From: Bradyrhizobium sp.
Lineage (GTDB): Bacteria > Pseudomonadota > Alphaproteobacteria > Rhizobiales > Xanthobacteraceae
NCBI RefSeq assembly: GCF_030646015.1
Contig: NZ_JAUSLT010000049.1
Location: 1 to 60,760, forward strand
Direction: 5' to 3'
DNA: 60,760 nucleotides
The notes under the pieces were generated by a model, which worked only from the letters and a program-made list of their open reading frames with translations, was not told the origin of the DNA and ran no database searches. Shown in pieces: positions 9,691-19,411 of the stretch (position 1 is the first letter of the stretch; each line of letters begins with the position of its first letter). Made by a program: the position numbers and the translations under genes.

Positions 9691-10134
9691 ATGTCGATCG
9701 AAGATGATGTAGCGCTACTCGAGCGCGTCCCCACCCTTCGCCTGCTGGGGGCGACGGCGCTGCGCATGCTCGCGATCGGTTCCGAGCAGCGCAATTTCGC
9801 GCGCGGCGAAATCCTGTTCAATGAGGGCGACGATGCCGATGCCGGTTTCATCGTGCAGCGCGGCGCGTTCCGGGTCGAGGACGGCGGCGGCGCGGAGGTC
9901 ATCGCGGGTCCGGGCGCCCTGCTCGGCGAACTCGCGCTGGTCGTGGCGATGCAGCGGCCGTCGACCGCGACCGCGCTGGAAAACTCCTCGGTGATCCGGG
10001 TCGCGCGCAGCCTGTTTCAGCGCGTGCTGGAAAGCGACCCCGCCGCGGCACGCCGGCTGCGCGACGAATTCGCCACCCGCACCAGCCAGCTTGCCAGCGA
10101 CATCCTGATGGCCGGCGCCAAGCTGAGCATTTAA
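9691..10134 (+). CDS. Stand-alone cyclic-nucleotide-binding domain protein
   Basis: 147 residues consisting almost entirely of one CRP/FNR-type cNMP-binding beta-roll (RGEILFNEGDDAD, then PGALLGELALV and RPSTATALE). The phosphate-binding cassette GELAL...RPSTATA resembles the cAMP-contacting consensus. There is no helix-turn-helix after it, so it is not a DNA-binding CRP homologue by itself. It may sense a nucleotide or act as a scaffold for another protein. Located 54 nt after the response regulator on the same strand, so co-transcription is likely. Confidence 0.82.
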   Translation: MSIEDDVALLERVPTLRLLGATALRMLAIGSEQRNFARGEILFNEGDDADAGFIVQRGAFRVEDGGGAEVIAGPGALLGELALVVAMQRPSTATALENSSVIRVARSLFQRVLESDPAAARRLRDEFATRTSQLASDILMAGAKLSI

Positions 10135-10139
10135 CGCCC

Positions 10140-10258
10140 GTCGTCCCTGCGAACGCAGGGACCCATAGCCACCGGCGCGCGTGGTTACGACAAGTCGTCG
10201 AACAGCATCCAAGATCGAGGATCACGCGGTATGGGTCCCTGCGTTCGCAGGGACGACA
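10140..10258. repeat. Palindromic repeat, GTCCCTGCGAACGCAGGGAC family
   Basis: Two copies of the self-complementary core CCCTGCGAACGCAGGG in opposite orientation (10140-10167 and 10230-10258), each flanked by CGTCGT and CCATA. A second copy of the same element is at 29252-29384. It sits between the convergent cNMP-binding gene and xth. Confidence 0.8.
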
Positions 10259-10261
10259 AGT

Positions 10262-11077
10262 CTACACCTCCAGCGTCACCGTGACAGGTACATGGTCGGA
10301 CGGCCGCTCCCAGCCGCGCGCGTCCCTGGTGATCCGGAAATCGCTGACGCCGTCCTTCAGCGCGCGCGATACCCAGATGTGATCGAGCCGGCGGCCGCGA
10401 TCGGCCAGCGTCCAGTCGGCGGCACGGTAGCTCCACCAGGTGTAGACCTTTTCCGACAGCGGGATGCGCTCGCGCGCGACGTCGAACCATTCGCCGTGAG
10501 CCTGCGCGGCGAGCAGTTTCTCGGTTTCGATCGGGGTGTGCGACACCACCTTCAGGAGCTGCTTGTGCGACCATACGTCGTTCTCGTGCGGCGCCACGTT
10601 GAGATCGCCGACCAGGATATGCCGGTCCTCGCCGCGCGGATGCAGCGGCTCGCACGCCTTCATCTCGTCGAGAAACCGCAGCTTGTGCTCGAATTTCGAA
10701 TTCAGCGCGGGATCGGGAATGTCGCCGCCCGCCGGCACGTAGAAATTATGCAGCACCAGCGGTTTTGTCAGTTGCGCCTTCTCGCCGAAGGACACCGAGA
10801 TGTGGCGTGAATCGAGCTTGTCGCAGAAGGTGCGGATATCCGTGCTCTCGAACGGCAGCTTCGAGATCACGGCGACGCCGTGATAACCCTTCTGCCCGTT
10901 CAGCGCGACATGCTCATAGCCGAGACGCTTGAAGCGTTTCAGCGGGAATGCGTCGTCGATGCACTTCGTCTCCTGCAGGCAAAGCACGTCCGGCCGCACC
11001 GATTTGAGGAATTTGGCGACGATCTCGATGCGCAGGCGCACCGAATTGATATTCCAGGTTGTCAGGGAAAAGCGCAT
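10262..11077 (-). CDS. xth: Exodeoxyribonuclease III
   Basis: 271-residue AP endonuclease/3'-5' exonuclease of base-excision repair. Conserved blocks of the EEP fold are present: TTWNINSVR at the N-terminus, CLQETK (metal-binding glutamate), GDLNVAPHENDVW, WWSYR, RLDHIWVS and the terminal SDHVPV with the catalytic Asp-His. The ATG at 11077 places the TTWN motif at the family position; longer frames translate a palindromic repeat and are not credible. Length is normal. Confidence 0.94.
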   Translation of the reverse strand: MRFSLTTWNINSVRLRIEIVAKFLKSVRPDVLCLQETKCIDDAFPLKRFKRLGYEHVALNGQKGYHGVAVISKLPFESTDIRTFCDKLDSRHISVSFGEKAQLTKPLVLHNFYVPAGGDIPDPALNSKFEHKLRFLDEMKACEPLHPRGEDRHILVGDLNVAPHENDVWSHKQLLKVVSHTPIETEKLLAAQAHGEWFDVARERIPLSEKVYTWWSYRAADWTLADRGRRLDHIWVSRALKDGVSDFRITRDARGWERPSDHVPVTVTLEV

Positions 11078-11120
11078 GGCAGGACTTATGAACGTCATTG
11101 CGGCGAGCGCAAGCAACGAT

Positions 11121-11229
11121 TCGTAGGGTGGGCAAAGGCGCGTCTTCGCGCCGTGCCCACCATCTCTCGGATGATCTTGCCGGTGGAATGGTGGGCACGG
11201 CGCAAGAGCGCCTTTGCCCACCCTACGAA
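11121..11229. repeat. Palindromic repeat, GTAGGGTGGGCAAAGGCG family
   Basis: Left arm (11121-11163) starts CGTAGGGTGGGCAAAGGCGC and contains CCGTGCCCACCAT; right arm (11188-11229) is its inverse, starting ATGGTGGGCACGG and ending GCCCACCCTACGAA. It fills the gap between xth and the LolA-like gene, both on the minus strand. Confidence 0.8.
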
Positions 11230-11248
11230 CTACGAAATTGGCCGAGAA

Positions 11249-12064
11249 CTAACCCGGCGGGGTCGTATAATTGGTGAAGTCGATTTTGAACAGACCGGGA
11301 TCGAGCTTCCGGGATGAATCCACATTGTAGACCGCGACCGTGGTGTCATAGCCTTGCGGGTCGGTCACGGTCCATTGCTTGAGCTGGCCGTCCTTGGCGC
11401 CGACCATCAGCATCAGGCGGCTGGTGCCGATCAGTGCCTGCTTCTCCTCGATGGTGACGCTGATGAACAGGTCGTCCGCGGTCACGCTGACGACGTTGGT
11501 ATCCTTCAACAGGTCGATCCGGTCCGACAGCAAAAACCGCAGCGGCGTCTGCGACAGCGGATAGATGTCCTGGGTCGCAAGCTTGCTGTCGCGCACCGCC
11601 AGCGAGGATCCGTCGGCGATGATCGCGATCGGACTCGGCGGCTCATACTCGAAACGCACCTTGCCGGGCTTCTGGATGTAGAAGTCGCCCTTGATCTTGG
11701 TGCCGTCGGGCCCGACCTGGACGAAATTTCCGACCAGCGTCTGCAGCGACGAAAGGTAGGAACTCACCTTGGCCGCCTGCGCCTTCTGGTTGGCGTCGAA
11801 GGTCGCAAAGATATTGGCGGGAACATTGCGGCGCGGATCGGGAATCACCGGATTCGGTACCGCCTGGGTCGCTCCGGTCGTCATCGGTGCCCGCGGCTCC
11901 GATGCGCTGAGCTGCACGTCGCGGCCCTTCGGCGCGGGCTTTGGAATCGGAACGGTCTGCGCCTCGGACGGCGCCGCGGCGCCGGCCACGGCTGTCACGA
12001 TCAGCAGCGCCAGGGCGGTGTACATGCCGGCGCGCATGCTGCGGGTTGCTGATCGTTGGGCCAT
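11249..12064 (-). CDS. lolA: LolA-like outer-membrane lipoprotein carrier family protein
   Basis: 271-residue secreted protein. It begins with a Sec signal peptide (GMYTALALLIVTAVAGAAA) followed by a proline-rich linker to about residue 75. The remainder matches the LolA/LolB half-barrel fold (SSLQTLVGNFVQ, KPGKVRFEYEPP, IADGSSLAVRD), which in LolA ferries lipoproteins across the periplasm. The long linker is unusual for classical LolA. The ATG at 12064 puts the signal peptide at the N-terminus; an ATG at 12163 would place 46 residues ahead of it. Located just downstream of ftsK, the usual position of this gene in related bacteria. Confidence 0.85.
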   Translation of the reverse strand: MAQRSATRSMRAGMYTALALLIVTAVAGAAAPSEAQTVPIPKPAPKGRDVQLSASEPRAPMTTGATQAVPNPVIPDPRRNVPANIFATFDANQKAQAAKVSSYLSSLQTLVGNFVQVGPDGTKIKGDFYIQKPGKVRFEYEPPSPIAIIADGSSLAVRDSKLATQDIYPLSQTPLRFLLSDRIDLLKDTNVVSVTADDLFISVTIEEKQALIGTSRLMLMVGAKDGQLKQWTVTDPQGYDTTVAVYNVDSSRKLDPGLFKIDFTNYTTPPG

Positions 12065-12198
12065 TCGAAAATTCAGATTTCTGTTCAACGTGTCGTCCTG
12101 CCTGGCTGCCTTTTTACCGTGCTTTCGGCCCAAGGAGATATCGTTTTTCCGTGAGAATAACATGCTCCGTCAGGCAGCCCCTTCAGGTTCGATAATGC

Positions 12199-14643
12199 TC
12201 AAAAACGGCTTTCTTCTTCTTCGACCAGAATTTCACGTTTGCCGGCGTGATTTGCCTGCCCGACGATACCTTCGAGTTCCATTCGCTCCATCAGCGACGC
12301 GGCGCGGTTATAGCCGATCTGCAGCCGGCGCTGGATGTAGCTGGTGGAGGCCTTGCGGTCGCGCTTGACGATCGCCACCGCCTGCGAGAACAGGTCGCCG
12401 CCGCCACCCTCGCCGCCGCCCATGCCGGTGGAATCGAACACCGCGCCGTCCTCGTCGGTGGGCTCTTCCGCGGTGACCGCCTCGAGATATTCGGGCTGGC
12501 CCTGGGATTTGAGATGACGCACCACCTTCTCGACCTCTTCGTCCGAAACGAAGGGGCCGTGGACGCGGCTGATGCGGCCGCCGCCCGCCATGTAGAGCAT
12601 GTCGCCCTGTCCGAGCAGCTGCTCGGCGCCCATTTCACCGAGAATGGTGCGGCTGTCGATTTTCGACGTGACCTGAAACGAGATGCGGGTCGGAAAGTTC
12701 GCCTTGATGGTGCCGGTGATGACGTCGACCGACGGCCGCTGCGTCGCCAGGATCACGTGCAGGCCCGCGGCGCGCGCCATCTGCGCCAGACGCTGCACCG
12801 CGCCCTCGATATCCTTGCCGGCGACCATCATCAGGTCGGCCATTTCATCGACGATGATGACGATGTAGGGCAAGGGATCGAGGTCGAGCTTCTCTTCCTC
12901 GTAGATCGCCTTGCCGGTTTCCTTGTCGAAGCCGGTATGCACGGTGCGGCTCAGCTCTTCGCCCTTGGTCTTGGCTTCGAGCAGGCGCTGGTTGTAGCCG
13001 TCGATGTTGCGCACGCCGAGCTTGGACATCTTCTTGTAGCGCTCTTCCATCTCGCGCACCGCCCACTTCAGCGCGACCACGGCCTTCTTCGGATCGGTCA
13101 CGACAGGCGTCAGCATATGCGGGATGCCGTCATAGACCGTGAGTTCGAGCATCTTCGGATCGACCATGATCAGGCGGCATTGATCCGGCCGCAGCCGATA
13201 GACCAGGCTGAGGATCATGGTGTTGATGGCGACGGATTTGCCGGAGCCGGTGGTGCCGGCGATCAGCATATGCGGCGTCCGCGCCAGATCGATGATGATG
13301 GATTCGCCGCCGATGTTCTTGCCGAGACAGAGCGGCAGTTTCGCCACTGATTCGTCCTTGGCCGTCAGCAATTCGCGCAAGTAGACCTTTTCACGATGCG
13401 CATTCGGCAGTTCGATGCCGATGGCGTTGCGGCCGGGGACCACGGCGACGCGTGCCGACAGCGCGCTCATCGAGCGGGCGATGTCGTCGGCGAGGCCGAT
13501 GACGCGCGAGGATTTGATGCCGGGCGCGGGTTCGAGTTCGTACAGCGTCACGACAGGGCCGGGATGCGCCTTGACGATTTCGCCGCGAACGCCGAAATCG
13601 CCGAGCACGCTTTCCAGCGCGCGCGAATTTGCTTCGAGTTCCGATTTGCTCAGCGGCTGGCGGTCCGAGGCTTTCGGCGCGGTCAGCACCGACACCGAGG
13701 GCAGTTCGAATTTTTCGGAGGCTTTGCGCTGCGGCGTACGCGGTGCGGCCTTCTTGCGCGGGGCGCGGGCGGCGGGAACTTGCTCTTCGTCTTCTTCCTC
13801 GTCGACGAAATCCTCTTCGGCCTGCGGCGCCAGTGACGGCGCGGCGCGGCCGCCCAGATTGGGTTCCTGGCGCTCGAACGAGGCCGTGCGCGGCTGCGGC
13901 GCACTCGCCACCAGCGAGCGATAGGCCAGCGAGAACAGCCATGCGAGCCGCGCCTTGGCGCTCATGACGGCATGAAAGGCCCATCCCAGCGAGACCGAGC
14001 CGCGATCGCCTTCCTCCACGAACGGCGCGTCGTCGTCCTCGATCGGCGTCAGTTCCGCTTCGTGCGGACGCGAGCCCATGCCGCTCGCGAACAGGAAGGT
14101 CGCAACCACGCCTGCGAACAGGATGACCCCGAGGACGAGGCGATAGACCAGACCGGGCGGCCCGAACACGACGGCGGGCGCGCGCACCAGCGCGTCGCCG
14201 ACGACGCCGCCAAGCCCCGTCGGCAGCGGCCATGCCCCGCCATGCGCCCAGCAGCTGGCAAAGCCCGCCGAGATCACCGTGCAGAGAATCCAGCAGGCGA
14301 TCCGCAGCGCCTCGCGGTCGAAGGTGCGGTGGGTCAGCATGCGCCAGCCCCATACCGCGACGGGGAGGATCAGCATGATGGCGCCGAGGCCGATGATCTG
14401 CATCAACAGGTCGGCGGTGATCGCACCGGGATAGCCGAGAATATTGCGGATCGGGCGCGAGGTCGCGTGGCTGAGGCTGGGATCCTGCACCGACCAGGTC
14501 ATCAGCGCCGCCGTTGCCACGCCGGACAGCGAGATCAGCGCAAGTCCGGCGAGTTCGCGCAGGCGCCGCGCCAGCGCCTCGCGGATAGACGCCGGCAAGT
14601 GGCCGACCAGGGGAAGGACGCGTTCGATCGCCGGCATGCTCAT
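12199..14643 (-). CDS. ftsK: DNA translocase FtsK
   Basis: 814-residue septal DNA pump that segregates the chromosome terminus and activates XerCD recombination. The N-terminal quarter has four hydrophobic segments. Then comes a charged linker with an acidic run and a basic KKAAPR stretch (about 265-310). The motor domain carries Walker A GTTGSGKS and Walker [12 protein letters not shown]. The C-terminal winged-helix gamma domain ([18 protein letters not shown]), which reads KOPS sites, is present. All parts are intact. Its start is 14 nt after the aminotransferase stop, so the two are probably co-transcribed. Confidence 0.96.
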   Translation of the reverse strand: MSMPAIERVLPLVGHLPASIREALARRLRELAGLALISLSGVATAALMTWSVQDPSLSHATSRPIRNILGYPGAITADLLMQIIGLGAIMLILPVAVWGWRMLTHRTFDREALRIACWILCTVISAGFASCWAHGGAWPLPTGLGGVVGDALVRAPAVVFGPPGLVYRLVLGVILFAGVVATFLFASGMGSRPHEAELTPIEDDDAPFVEEGDRGSVSLGWAFHAVMSAKARLAWLFSLAYRSLVASAPQPRTASFERQEPNLGGRAAPSLAPQAEEDFVDEEEDEEQVPAARAPRKKAAPRTPQRKASEKFELPSVSVLTAPKASDRQPLSKSELEANSRALESVLGDFGVRGEIVKAHPGPVVTLYELEPAPGIKSSRVIGLADDIARSMSALSARVAVVPGRNAIGIELPNAHREKVYLRELLTAKDESVAKLPLCLGKNIGGESIIIDLARTPHMLIAGTTGSGKSVAINTMILSLVYRLRPDQCRLIMVDPKMLELTVYDGIPHMLTPVVTDPKKAVVALKWAVREMEERYKKMSKLGVRNIDGYNQRLLEAKTKGEELSRTVHTGFDKETGKAIYEEEKLDLDPLPYIVIIVDEMADLMMVAGKDIEGAVQRLAQMARAAGLHVILATQRPSVDVITGTIKANFPTRISFQVTSKIDSRTILGEMGAEQLLGQGDMLYMAGGGRISRVHGPFVSDEEVEKVVRHLKSQGQPEYLEAVTAEEPTDEDGAVFDSTGMGGGEGGGGDLFSQAVAIVKRDRKASTSYIQRRLQIGYNRAASLMERMELEGIVGQANHAGKREILVEEEESRF

Positions 14644-14656
14644 GGGGCCTTCGCGA

Positions 14657-15871
14657 CTATTTCAAAGTTTCGACCAGCCGGTGCAACGCCTCGGCTGTTG
14701 TTTCACTGTCTGCAACGAGCGCCAGCCTGATGTAGCCGGCGCCGGGATTGCTGCCGTCGGCCTGCGGGCGCGCCAGGTAACTCCCGGGAATCACCCGCAC
14801 GCCGGCGTCCCTGTAGAGCTTTATCGCCGCGGCTTCGTCGCCGCCGTGCTCCGACACATCCAGCCAGACACAGAAACCGCCGGCGGGACGATGGTATCCG
14901 TAACGATTGCCGAGGATCTGGTCGGCGAGATCGAATTTGATCCGGTAGAGCCTGCGGTTCTCTTCGACATGCGCCTCGTCGGAATAAGCCGCGACCGCAA
15001 CCTGCTGCAGCGGCACCGGCACCTGCGGTGCCGCCACATTGCGCAGCTCGTGGAACATGCCGAGAAATTTCGCGTCGCCGGCGGCAAAGCCGACCCGCAT
15101 GCCCGGCAGGTTGGAGCGCTTCGACAGCGACTGGAACGCCACCGCATTGGTGAAATCCGGCCCGGCGCATTCCAGCATGCTGCCGGGCGCTTCCCTGGTG
15201 TAGATTTCCGAATAGCATTCGTCGCTCAAGATCATGAAGCCGAAGCGGTCGGCGAGTTGCTTCAGCCGGCTGAAATATTGCTTTGATGCCACCGCTCCCT
15301 GCGGATTAGCCGGCGAGGCGATGTAGATCGCCACGGTTCGCGCCAGCGTGGCGTCGTCGAGCGCGTCGAGATCCGGCAGGAATCCGTTGGCGAGCGTGGT
15401 CGGCAGGAAAATCGCTTCGCAGCCCGCGGCGCGGGCGCCGGCGGCATAGGCCGGATAGAACGGATTTGGTATCAGGATCGCGGGCCTGCCCTTGCGCTCG
15501 CCGACATAGCGCGCCGCGGTGAGCGCGGCAAAAAACAGTCCCTCGCGGCTGCCGTTCAGCACCAACAGCTCGGTGTCGGGATCGATCGCCCGCGGCAGGT
15601 CGAACCGGGTGGCAAGCCAGTTGGCGGCGGCCCGGCGGAACGGCTCGATGCCTTTGGAGATGGGGTAGCGGCCGAAATCGGCGATGTGCCTGGCCAGCAC
15701 CGGGCCGACAAAGTCCGGCACGGGATGCTGCGGCTCGCCTAATGACAGCGCAATCAATGGCTTACCCGGCTGATATGGCGCCAGCAGCTCTGCCGTCCGC
15801 AAAAACGGCGAGCGCTCGCCTTCCTGGCTGCCGGCGGCCTGCGGCGCACGTGATGAAGCGGTGATTGCCAT
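14657..15871 (-). CDS. Class I/II PLP-dependent aminotransferase, possibly succinyldiaminopimelate transaminase
   Basis: 404-residue fold-type I aminotransferase. Family landmarks are [31 protein letters not shown] and the PLP-lysine segment [15 protein letters not shown], followed by the arginine-containing C-terminal domain. The sequence resembles DapC-type aminotransferases, which make N-succinyl-L,L-diaminopimelate for lysine and peptidoglycan synthesis, but substrate cannot be fixed from motifs. ATG at 15871 is preferred over an upstream codon at 15934. It precedes ftsK by 14 nt. Related alphaproteobacteria show the same neighbourhood. Confidence 0.85.
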   Translation of the reverse strand: MAITASSRAPQAAGSQEGERSPFLRTAELLAPYQPGKPLIALSLGEPQHPVPDFVGPVLARHIADFGRYPISKGIEPFRRAAANWLATRFDLPRAIDPDTELLVLNGSREGLFFAALTAARYVGERKGRPAILIPNPFYPAYAAGARAAGCEAIFLPTTLANGFLPDLDALDDATLARTVAIYIASPANPQGAVASKQYFSRLKQLADRFGFMILSDECYSEIYTREAPGSMLECAGPDFTNAVAFQSLSKRSNLPGMRVGFAAGDAKFLGMFHELRNVAAPQVPVPLQQVAVAAYSDEAHVEENRRLYRIKFDLADQILGNRYGYHRPAGGFCVWLDVSEHGGDEAAAIKLYRDAGVRVIPGSYLARPQADGSNPGAGYIRLALVADSETTAEALHRLVETLK

Positions 15872-16040
15872 ACGTAAAGCGCCAGCACTCTCGGGGCAGC
15901 CGGTCGCACATCGAGACCGGCCAAAACGGATCAAACCACCATAGATACGGCGAGGTTAAGACGCGATTAACCATCGACGCCACTGGACAATTTGCGAGGT
16001 GTTACCATACTATTTCAAGGTATTACTTTTGGAGTTCGCG

Positions 16041-16271
16041 ATGGCAACCACGGTTACGAGCAAGGGCCAAGTGACGATCCCGAAGCCGGTTCGCGACCAT
16101 TTGGGGATCGGTCCTGGCAGTCAGGTAGCGTTCCGGCGCGCTGCCGACGGCAGCATCGTCATCGAGAAGGCCGACGGAACGCGTCAGCCGAGCCGCTTCG
16201 CCAAGCTCGTGGGTATTGCTGGCCCCGGTCCTTCAACCGATGAAATTATGGCGATGACTCGCGGGGAATAG
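16041..16271 (+). CDS. vapB: AbrB/VapB-type antitoxin
   Basis: 76-residue DNA-binding antitoxin. The N-terminal swapped-hairpin SpoVT/AbrB domain is clear (TTVTSKGQVTIPKPVRDHLGI, then GSQVAF), and the C-terminal half should bind and block the toxin. The ATG at 16041 follows a TTTGGAG ribosome site; upstream frame is ignored. The toxin gene starts 3 nt after its stop. The AT-richer upstream region (16000-16030) has a weak TACC-N12-GGTA symmetry that may be an autoregulatory operator; this is only a suggestion. Confidence 0.9.
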   Translation: MATTVTSKGQVTIPKPVRDHLGIGPGSQVAFRRAADGSIVIEKADGTRQPSRFAKLVGIAGPGPSTDEIMAMTRGE

Positions 16272-16274
16272 CCC

Positions 16275-16685
16275 GTGACGCTGGTGGATTCGAATATTCT
16301 GCTCGATATCTTCACCAAGACACCAAATTGGTGGGAATGGGCGCTCCTCCAATTGGAGGAAGCGGCGCTACATGGCCCGTTGCTGATCAACGATGTTATT
16401 TATGCAGAGAGTTCGGTTCGCTTTCAGAGCATTAATGAATTCGATGCGGCGTTGGCGGTTGCCGGCATCACAGTCGCGTCGATGCCACGGAAAGCGCTGT
16501 TTCTTGCCGGTAAAGCCTTCGCGCGTTATCGCGTCGCTGGCGGCACCCGGACCGGCGTGTTGCCGGATTTTTTCATTGGAGCGCATGCTGAACTTGAGGG
16601 ACTGCCGCTACTGACGCGCGATGCGCAACGATATCGGCATTATTTCCCCAGCGTGATGTTGATCGCACCGGAAACCGAGGAATGA
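16275..16685 (+). CDS. vapC: VapC-type PIN-domain ribonuclease toxin
   Basis: 136-residue PIN nuclease. The acidic metal-binding residues are recognisable: D5 in LVDSNILLDIF, E45 in IYAESS, the aspartate in LPDFFIGAHA, and a final aspartate in LLTRDAQRY. PIN toxins of this group typically cleave tRNA or rRNA and are silenced by the cognate VapB. The start is GTG, 3 nt after the vapB stop, so translation is probably coupled. The module sits between housekeeping genes and is a typical mobile addiction cassette, though no mobility gene is nearby. Confidence 0.9.
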   Translation: MTLVDSNILLDIFTKTPNWWEWALLQLEEAALHGPLLINDVIYAESSVRFQSINEFDAALAVAGITVASMPRKALFLAGKAFARYRVAGGTRTGVLPDFFIGAHAELEGLPLLTRDAQRYRHYFPSVMLIAPETEE

Positions 16686-16834
16686 GGATTACTCGCTCCT
16701 TTGACCTCCAGTCCGGGACGTGAGCGGGTCAAGATCCAACTCCGGCGCATTTTTTGTGCAGCGATTCCAAGGGCATCCTTTCTGTACATGGGGTTGTTTT
16801 CGCGATTTTTTTTTGCAGGGCCCTGTGTGTCCCC

Positions 16835-17764
16835 TCAATCCTGCCCTCGAAAACTCATCAGCCGCTTGATCATCCGGATGTTGGCGTAGTCCACCATCTT
16901 GCCGTCGACGGTGACCGCGCCCTGCCCGTTTCGCTCCGCCTCTTCCAGCGCGGCGATGGCGCGTTCGGCGTAGGCGAGTTCCTCGTCCGAGGGGATGAAG
17001 GCATTTCGCGTCGGTTCGATCTGGCTGGGGTGAATGACCTGTTTGCCGTCGTACCCCATCGCGGCGGCCTTGGCCGCGGTCGATGCGGTGGCGATCGCGT
17101 CGCGAAACGCGCCGCAGGGGCCGTCGATCGCGCGCAACCCGAAGGCCCGCGCGGCGACCAGCAGGCGCATCATCGGATAGGCGAACAGGTCGAGCGGTAC
17201 CGAGGGATGGCCGTCCGCAGCGCTGCCGACATGCCGGTAACCCGATGGCGATGCGCCGATCTCTGAGCTGCGCGCGCCGATCGAGGCGGCAAAGTCGCCA
17301 ACGCCAAGATGCAGCGCGGTCACCAGCGGGTCAGCCGCCGCCAGGACTTCCACGTTGACCAGGCCGCGTGCCGTCTCGATCAGCAACTCCATCGCGACAG
17401 GCGCCTCGCGTGATCCGGCGGCTTCGGTGATCCATTGGCCTATCTTCGCCACGTCGGCGACCGCCTCCGCCTTGGGGATGATGAAGGCGTCGAGCCGATG
17501 GATGCCGCCGAGCCGCGCGATCTCCGCTTGAATCGACGGACTGTCGATCGCGTTCAGCCTGACCGCGACGGTCTTCTGACCCCAATCGAGAGCGGTCAAT
17601 GCATCAGCGGCGGCTTCCAGCGCCGCCGCCTTTTCGGCCGGCGGCACCGCGTCTTCGAGGTCCATGAAGACAGCGTCGGCGACCGACGCTGCGGCGCCTT
17701 GCACCATCCGCGCGCGATGGGCGGGAACGGCGAGGTAGGTTCGGGTCAGTCGCGGTGCGCTCAT
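16835..17764 (-). CDS. CoA ester lyase, HpcH/HpaI-CitE family
   Basis: 309-residue TIM-barrel lyase of the citrate-lyase-beta/malyl-CoA lyase group, which cleaves 3-hydroxy-acyl-CoA dicarboxylates with Mg2+. Landmarks are RTYLAVPAHR, FMDLEDAVPP (metal site), AVRLN, and the glutamate/aspartate pair in MELLIETARG and GVGDFAASIGAR. The start ATG overlaps the CoA-transferase stop region by 4 nt. The CoA-transferase-lyase pair recalls the Ict/Ccl pair of itaconate degradation (citramalyl-CoA lyase), but no itaconyl-CoA hydratase gene is in the window, so (S)-citramalyl-CoA, malyl-CoA or methylmalyl-CoA are all possible substrates. Confidence 0.85.
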   Translation of the reverse strand: MSAPRLTRTYLAVPAHRARMVQGAAASVADAVFMDLEDAVPPAEKAAALEAAADALTALDWGQKTVAVRLNAIDSPSIQAEIARLGGIHRLDAFIIPKAEAVADVAKIGQWITEAAGSREAPVAMELLIETARGLVNVEVLAAADPLVTALHLGVGDFAASIGARSSEIGASPSGYRHVGSAADGHPSVPLDLFAYPMMRLLVAARAFGLRAIDGPCGAFRDAIATASTAAKAAAMGYDGKQVIHPSQIEPTRNAFIPSDEELAYAERAIAALEEAERNGQGAVTVDGKMVDYANIRMIKRLMSFRGQD

Positions 17765-18933
17765 ATGCGGGTTTTCTCGAGCAGGCCGAGTTCGGCCAGG
17801 ATCGCGTCGGTATGCTCGCCGACCGCGGGAATGTCGCCCATCACAGGATTGACGCCGGGAATGGTGATTGCGGGCAGAAAGCTCATCAGCGGCCCGTTCG
17901 GCGAACCGACCTTGTGGACACGGTCGCGGGCGTGAAGTTGCGGATGCTGCAGGAAGCTTTCAACCGTATTCATGTTGGCATTGGCAATGGCGGCGTCGTC
18001 GAGCCGCTGAATCACCTGCTCCACCGAAAATTTCGCGAATTTTTCCTCGATCAGCGCCTCCAGCGCGTCGCGGTTCTGCATGCGCTGCGGATTGTCGCAA
18101 AAGCGCGGATCGCTCGCCAAAGCCGCATCCTGCAGCACCTGCGCGCAGAGCGCTGTCCATTCGCGCGCGTTCTGGATGCCGAAGAAAACCACCCGACCGT
18201 CGCCGCACCGGAACGGGCCATAGGGCGCGATGGTGGCGTGCCGTGTGCCGGTGCGGAGCAGCGGCTTGCCGGCGCCATCGGTGTAGTAGGCGGGATAGCT
18301 CATCCATTCGGTCATGGAATCGAACAGCGAGACCTCGATCGCCATTCCCTTGCCGGTGCGCTCGCGGTTGAACAGCGCCATCAGCACGCCGTTGACGATA
18401 TACATGCCGGTCGCGGTATCGACGACGGCGATGCCGCATTTCGCCGGCTGCTCCTGCGTGCCGTTGATCGACAGAAATCCGGCCTCGCACTGGACCAGCA
18501 GATCGTAGGCTTTCTTCTCGCCATAGGGACCGCCGCTGCCATAGCCGGAAATGTCGCAGGCGATCAGGCGGGGAAAGCGCGCCACCAGCGTGGCGGCATC
18601 GAGACCGAGGCGCCTGGCGGCGCCGGGCGCGAGATTCTGCAGAAACACGTCCGCTTGCGGCAGCAGCGCGTCGAGCACGCGCTGGCCCTCGTCGCTTTTG
18701 ACGTCGAGCGCGAGGCTCTCCTTCGACCGGTTGGTCCAGGCGAACTGGCTCGACATCCCGTTCATCACGTAATCGTAGTCGCGGCAGAAATCGCCCTTGC
18801 CCGGCCGTTCGATCTTGATGACCCGCGCACCCCAGTCGGCCAGATGCCGGCTGGCGAGCGGTGCCGCAATGGCCTGTTCGAGCGACACGACGGTGATGCC
18901 GGACAACGGCAGTTGTGGCGATTCCCGGTTCAT
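17761..18933 (-). CDS. Family III (CaiB/BaiF) CoA-transferase
   Basis: 390-residue CoA-transferase that moves CoA between carboxylic acids through an aspartyl-CoA intermediate. The N-terminal Rossmann part begins GITVVSLEQAIAAP and includes WGARVIKIERPG; the catalytic aspartate is D144 (KAYDLLVQ), after SGYGSGGPYG. ATG at 18933 gives the standard N-terminus; longer frames overlap the GFA gene. Its end overlaps the next gene (lyase) by 4 nt, and it follows the GFA gene by about 60 nt. Together with the acyl-CoA synthetase at 19412-21646 it probably activates an organic acid that the lyase then splits. Confidence 0.88.
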   Translation of the reverse strand: MNRESPQLPLSGITVVSLEQAIAAPLASRHLADWGARVIKIERPGKGDFCRDYDYVMNGMSSQFAWTNRSKESLALDVKSDEGQRVLDALLPQADVFLQNLAPGAARRLGLDAATLVARFPRLIACDISGYGSGGPYGEKKAYDLLVQCEAGFLSINGTQEQPAKCGIAVVDTATGMYIVNGVLMALFNRERTGKGMAIEVSLFDSMTEWMSYPAYYTDGAGKPLLRTGTRHATIAPYGPFRCGDGRVVFFGIQNAREWTALCAQVLQDAALASDPRFCDNPQRMQNRDALEALIEEKFAKFSVEQVIQRLDDAAIANANMNTVESFLQHPQLHARDRVHKVGSPNGPLMSFLPAITIPGVNPVMGDIPAVGEHTDAILAELGLLEKTRI

Positions 18934-18992
18934 GGATGGTCTCCGGCGCTTAAACGCGGGCAATGGCCAAAAAGGGTGGCGTGAAGCGCCCG

Positions 18993-19400
18993 CTATCGTT
19001 TCGGCAGCCGCTCGAAGCTCGGCAGGCCCTCGGGGATCTGGTGAAAGGTCTGCTTGTCGATGGTGTAGATCGCCATTTGCGGGGTTCCGAACAGGCTGGG
19101 GTCGTCGAGTGTGCCGACTTTCAACACCACGCCGGGCAAACTGCGTGGCCGCGTGACGACATGCGTGCCGCACTCGGCGCAGAATTCCCGCGTCACGGGG
19201 CGCTCGAGGTCGCTGCGGGTAAACTGCCTGGGCGTGCCCTTGGTGTATTTGAAGCCGTCGATCGGCATCATGATGAACATGTTGGGCGAGCCGCCGGTGA
19301 TGTATTGGCATTCCCTGCAATGGCATTGCGCCTTCATCATCGGCTCGCCCTCGGCCTCATAGCGCAGCGCTCCGCAATAGCATCCGCCTTCGAGCCTCAT
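18993..19400 (-). CDS. GFA/CENP-V domain zinc protein
   Basis: 135-residue protein of the glutathione-dependent formaldehyde-activating (GFA) fold. Zinc ligands are visible in order: GGCYCGALRY, QCHCRECQ and FCAECGTHV. The founding member binds glutathione and accelerates S-hydroxymethylglutathione formation, but most members have unknown roles. It lies between the acyl-CoA synthetase (11-nt gap) and the CoA-transferase (about 60-nt gap), on the same strand, so it is very likely in the same operon. Its role in an acyl-CoA pathway is unclear. Confidence 0.87.
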   Translation of the reverse strand: MRLEGGCYCGALRYEAEGEPMMKAQCHCRECQYITGGSPNMFIMMPIDGFKYTKGTPRQFTRSDLERPVTREFCAECGTHVVTRPRSLPGVVLKVGTLDDPSLFGTPQMAIYTIDKQTFHQIPEGLPSFERLPKR

Positions 19401-19411
19401 GGCACTTCTCC

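Noticed and set aside
11078..11221. N-terminal extension of exonuclease III
   Set aside because: The extension translates a palindromic repeat and moves the conserved TTWN motif away from the N-terminus.
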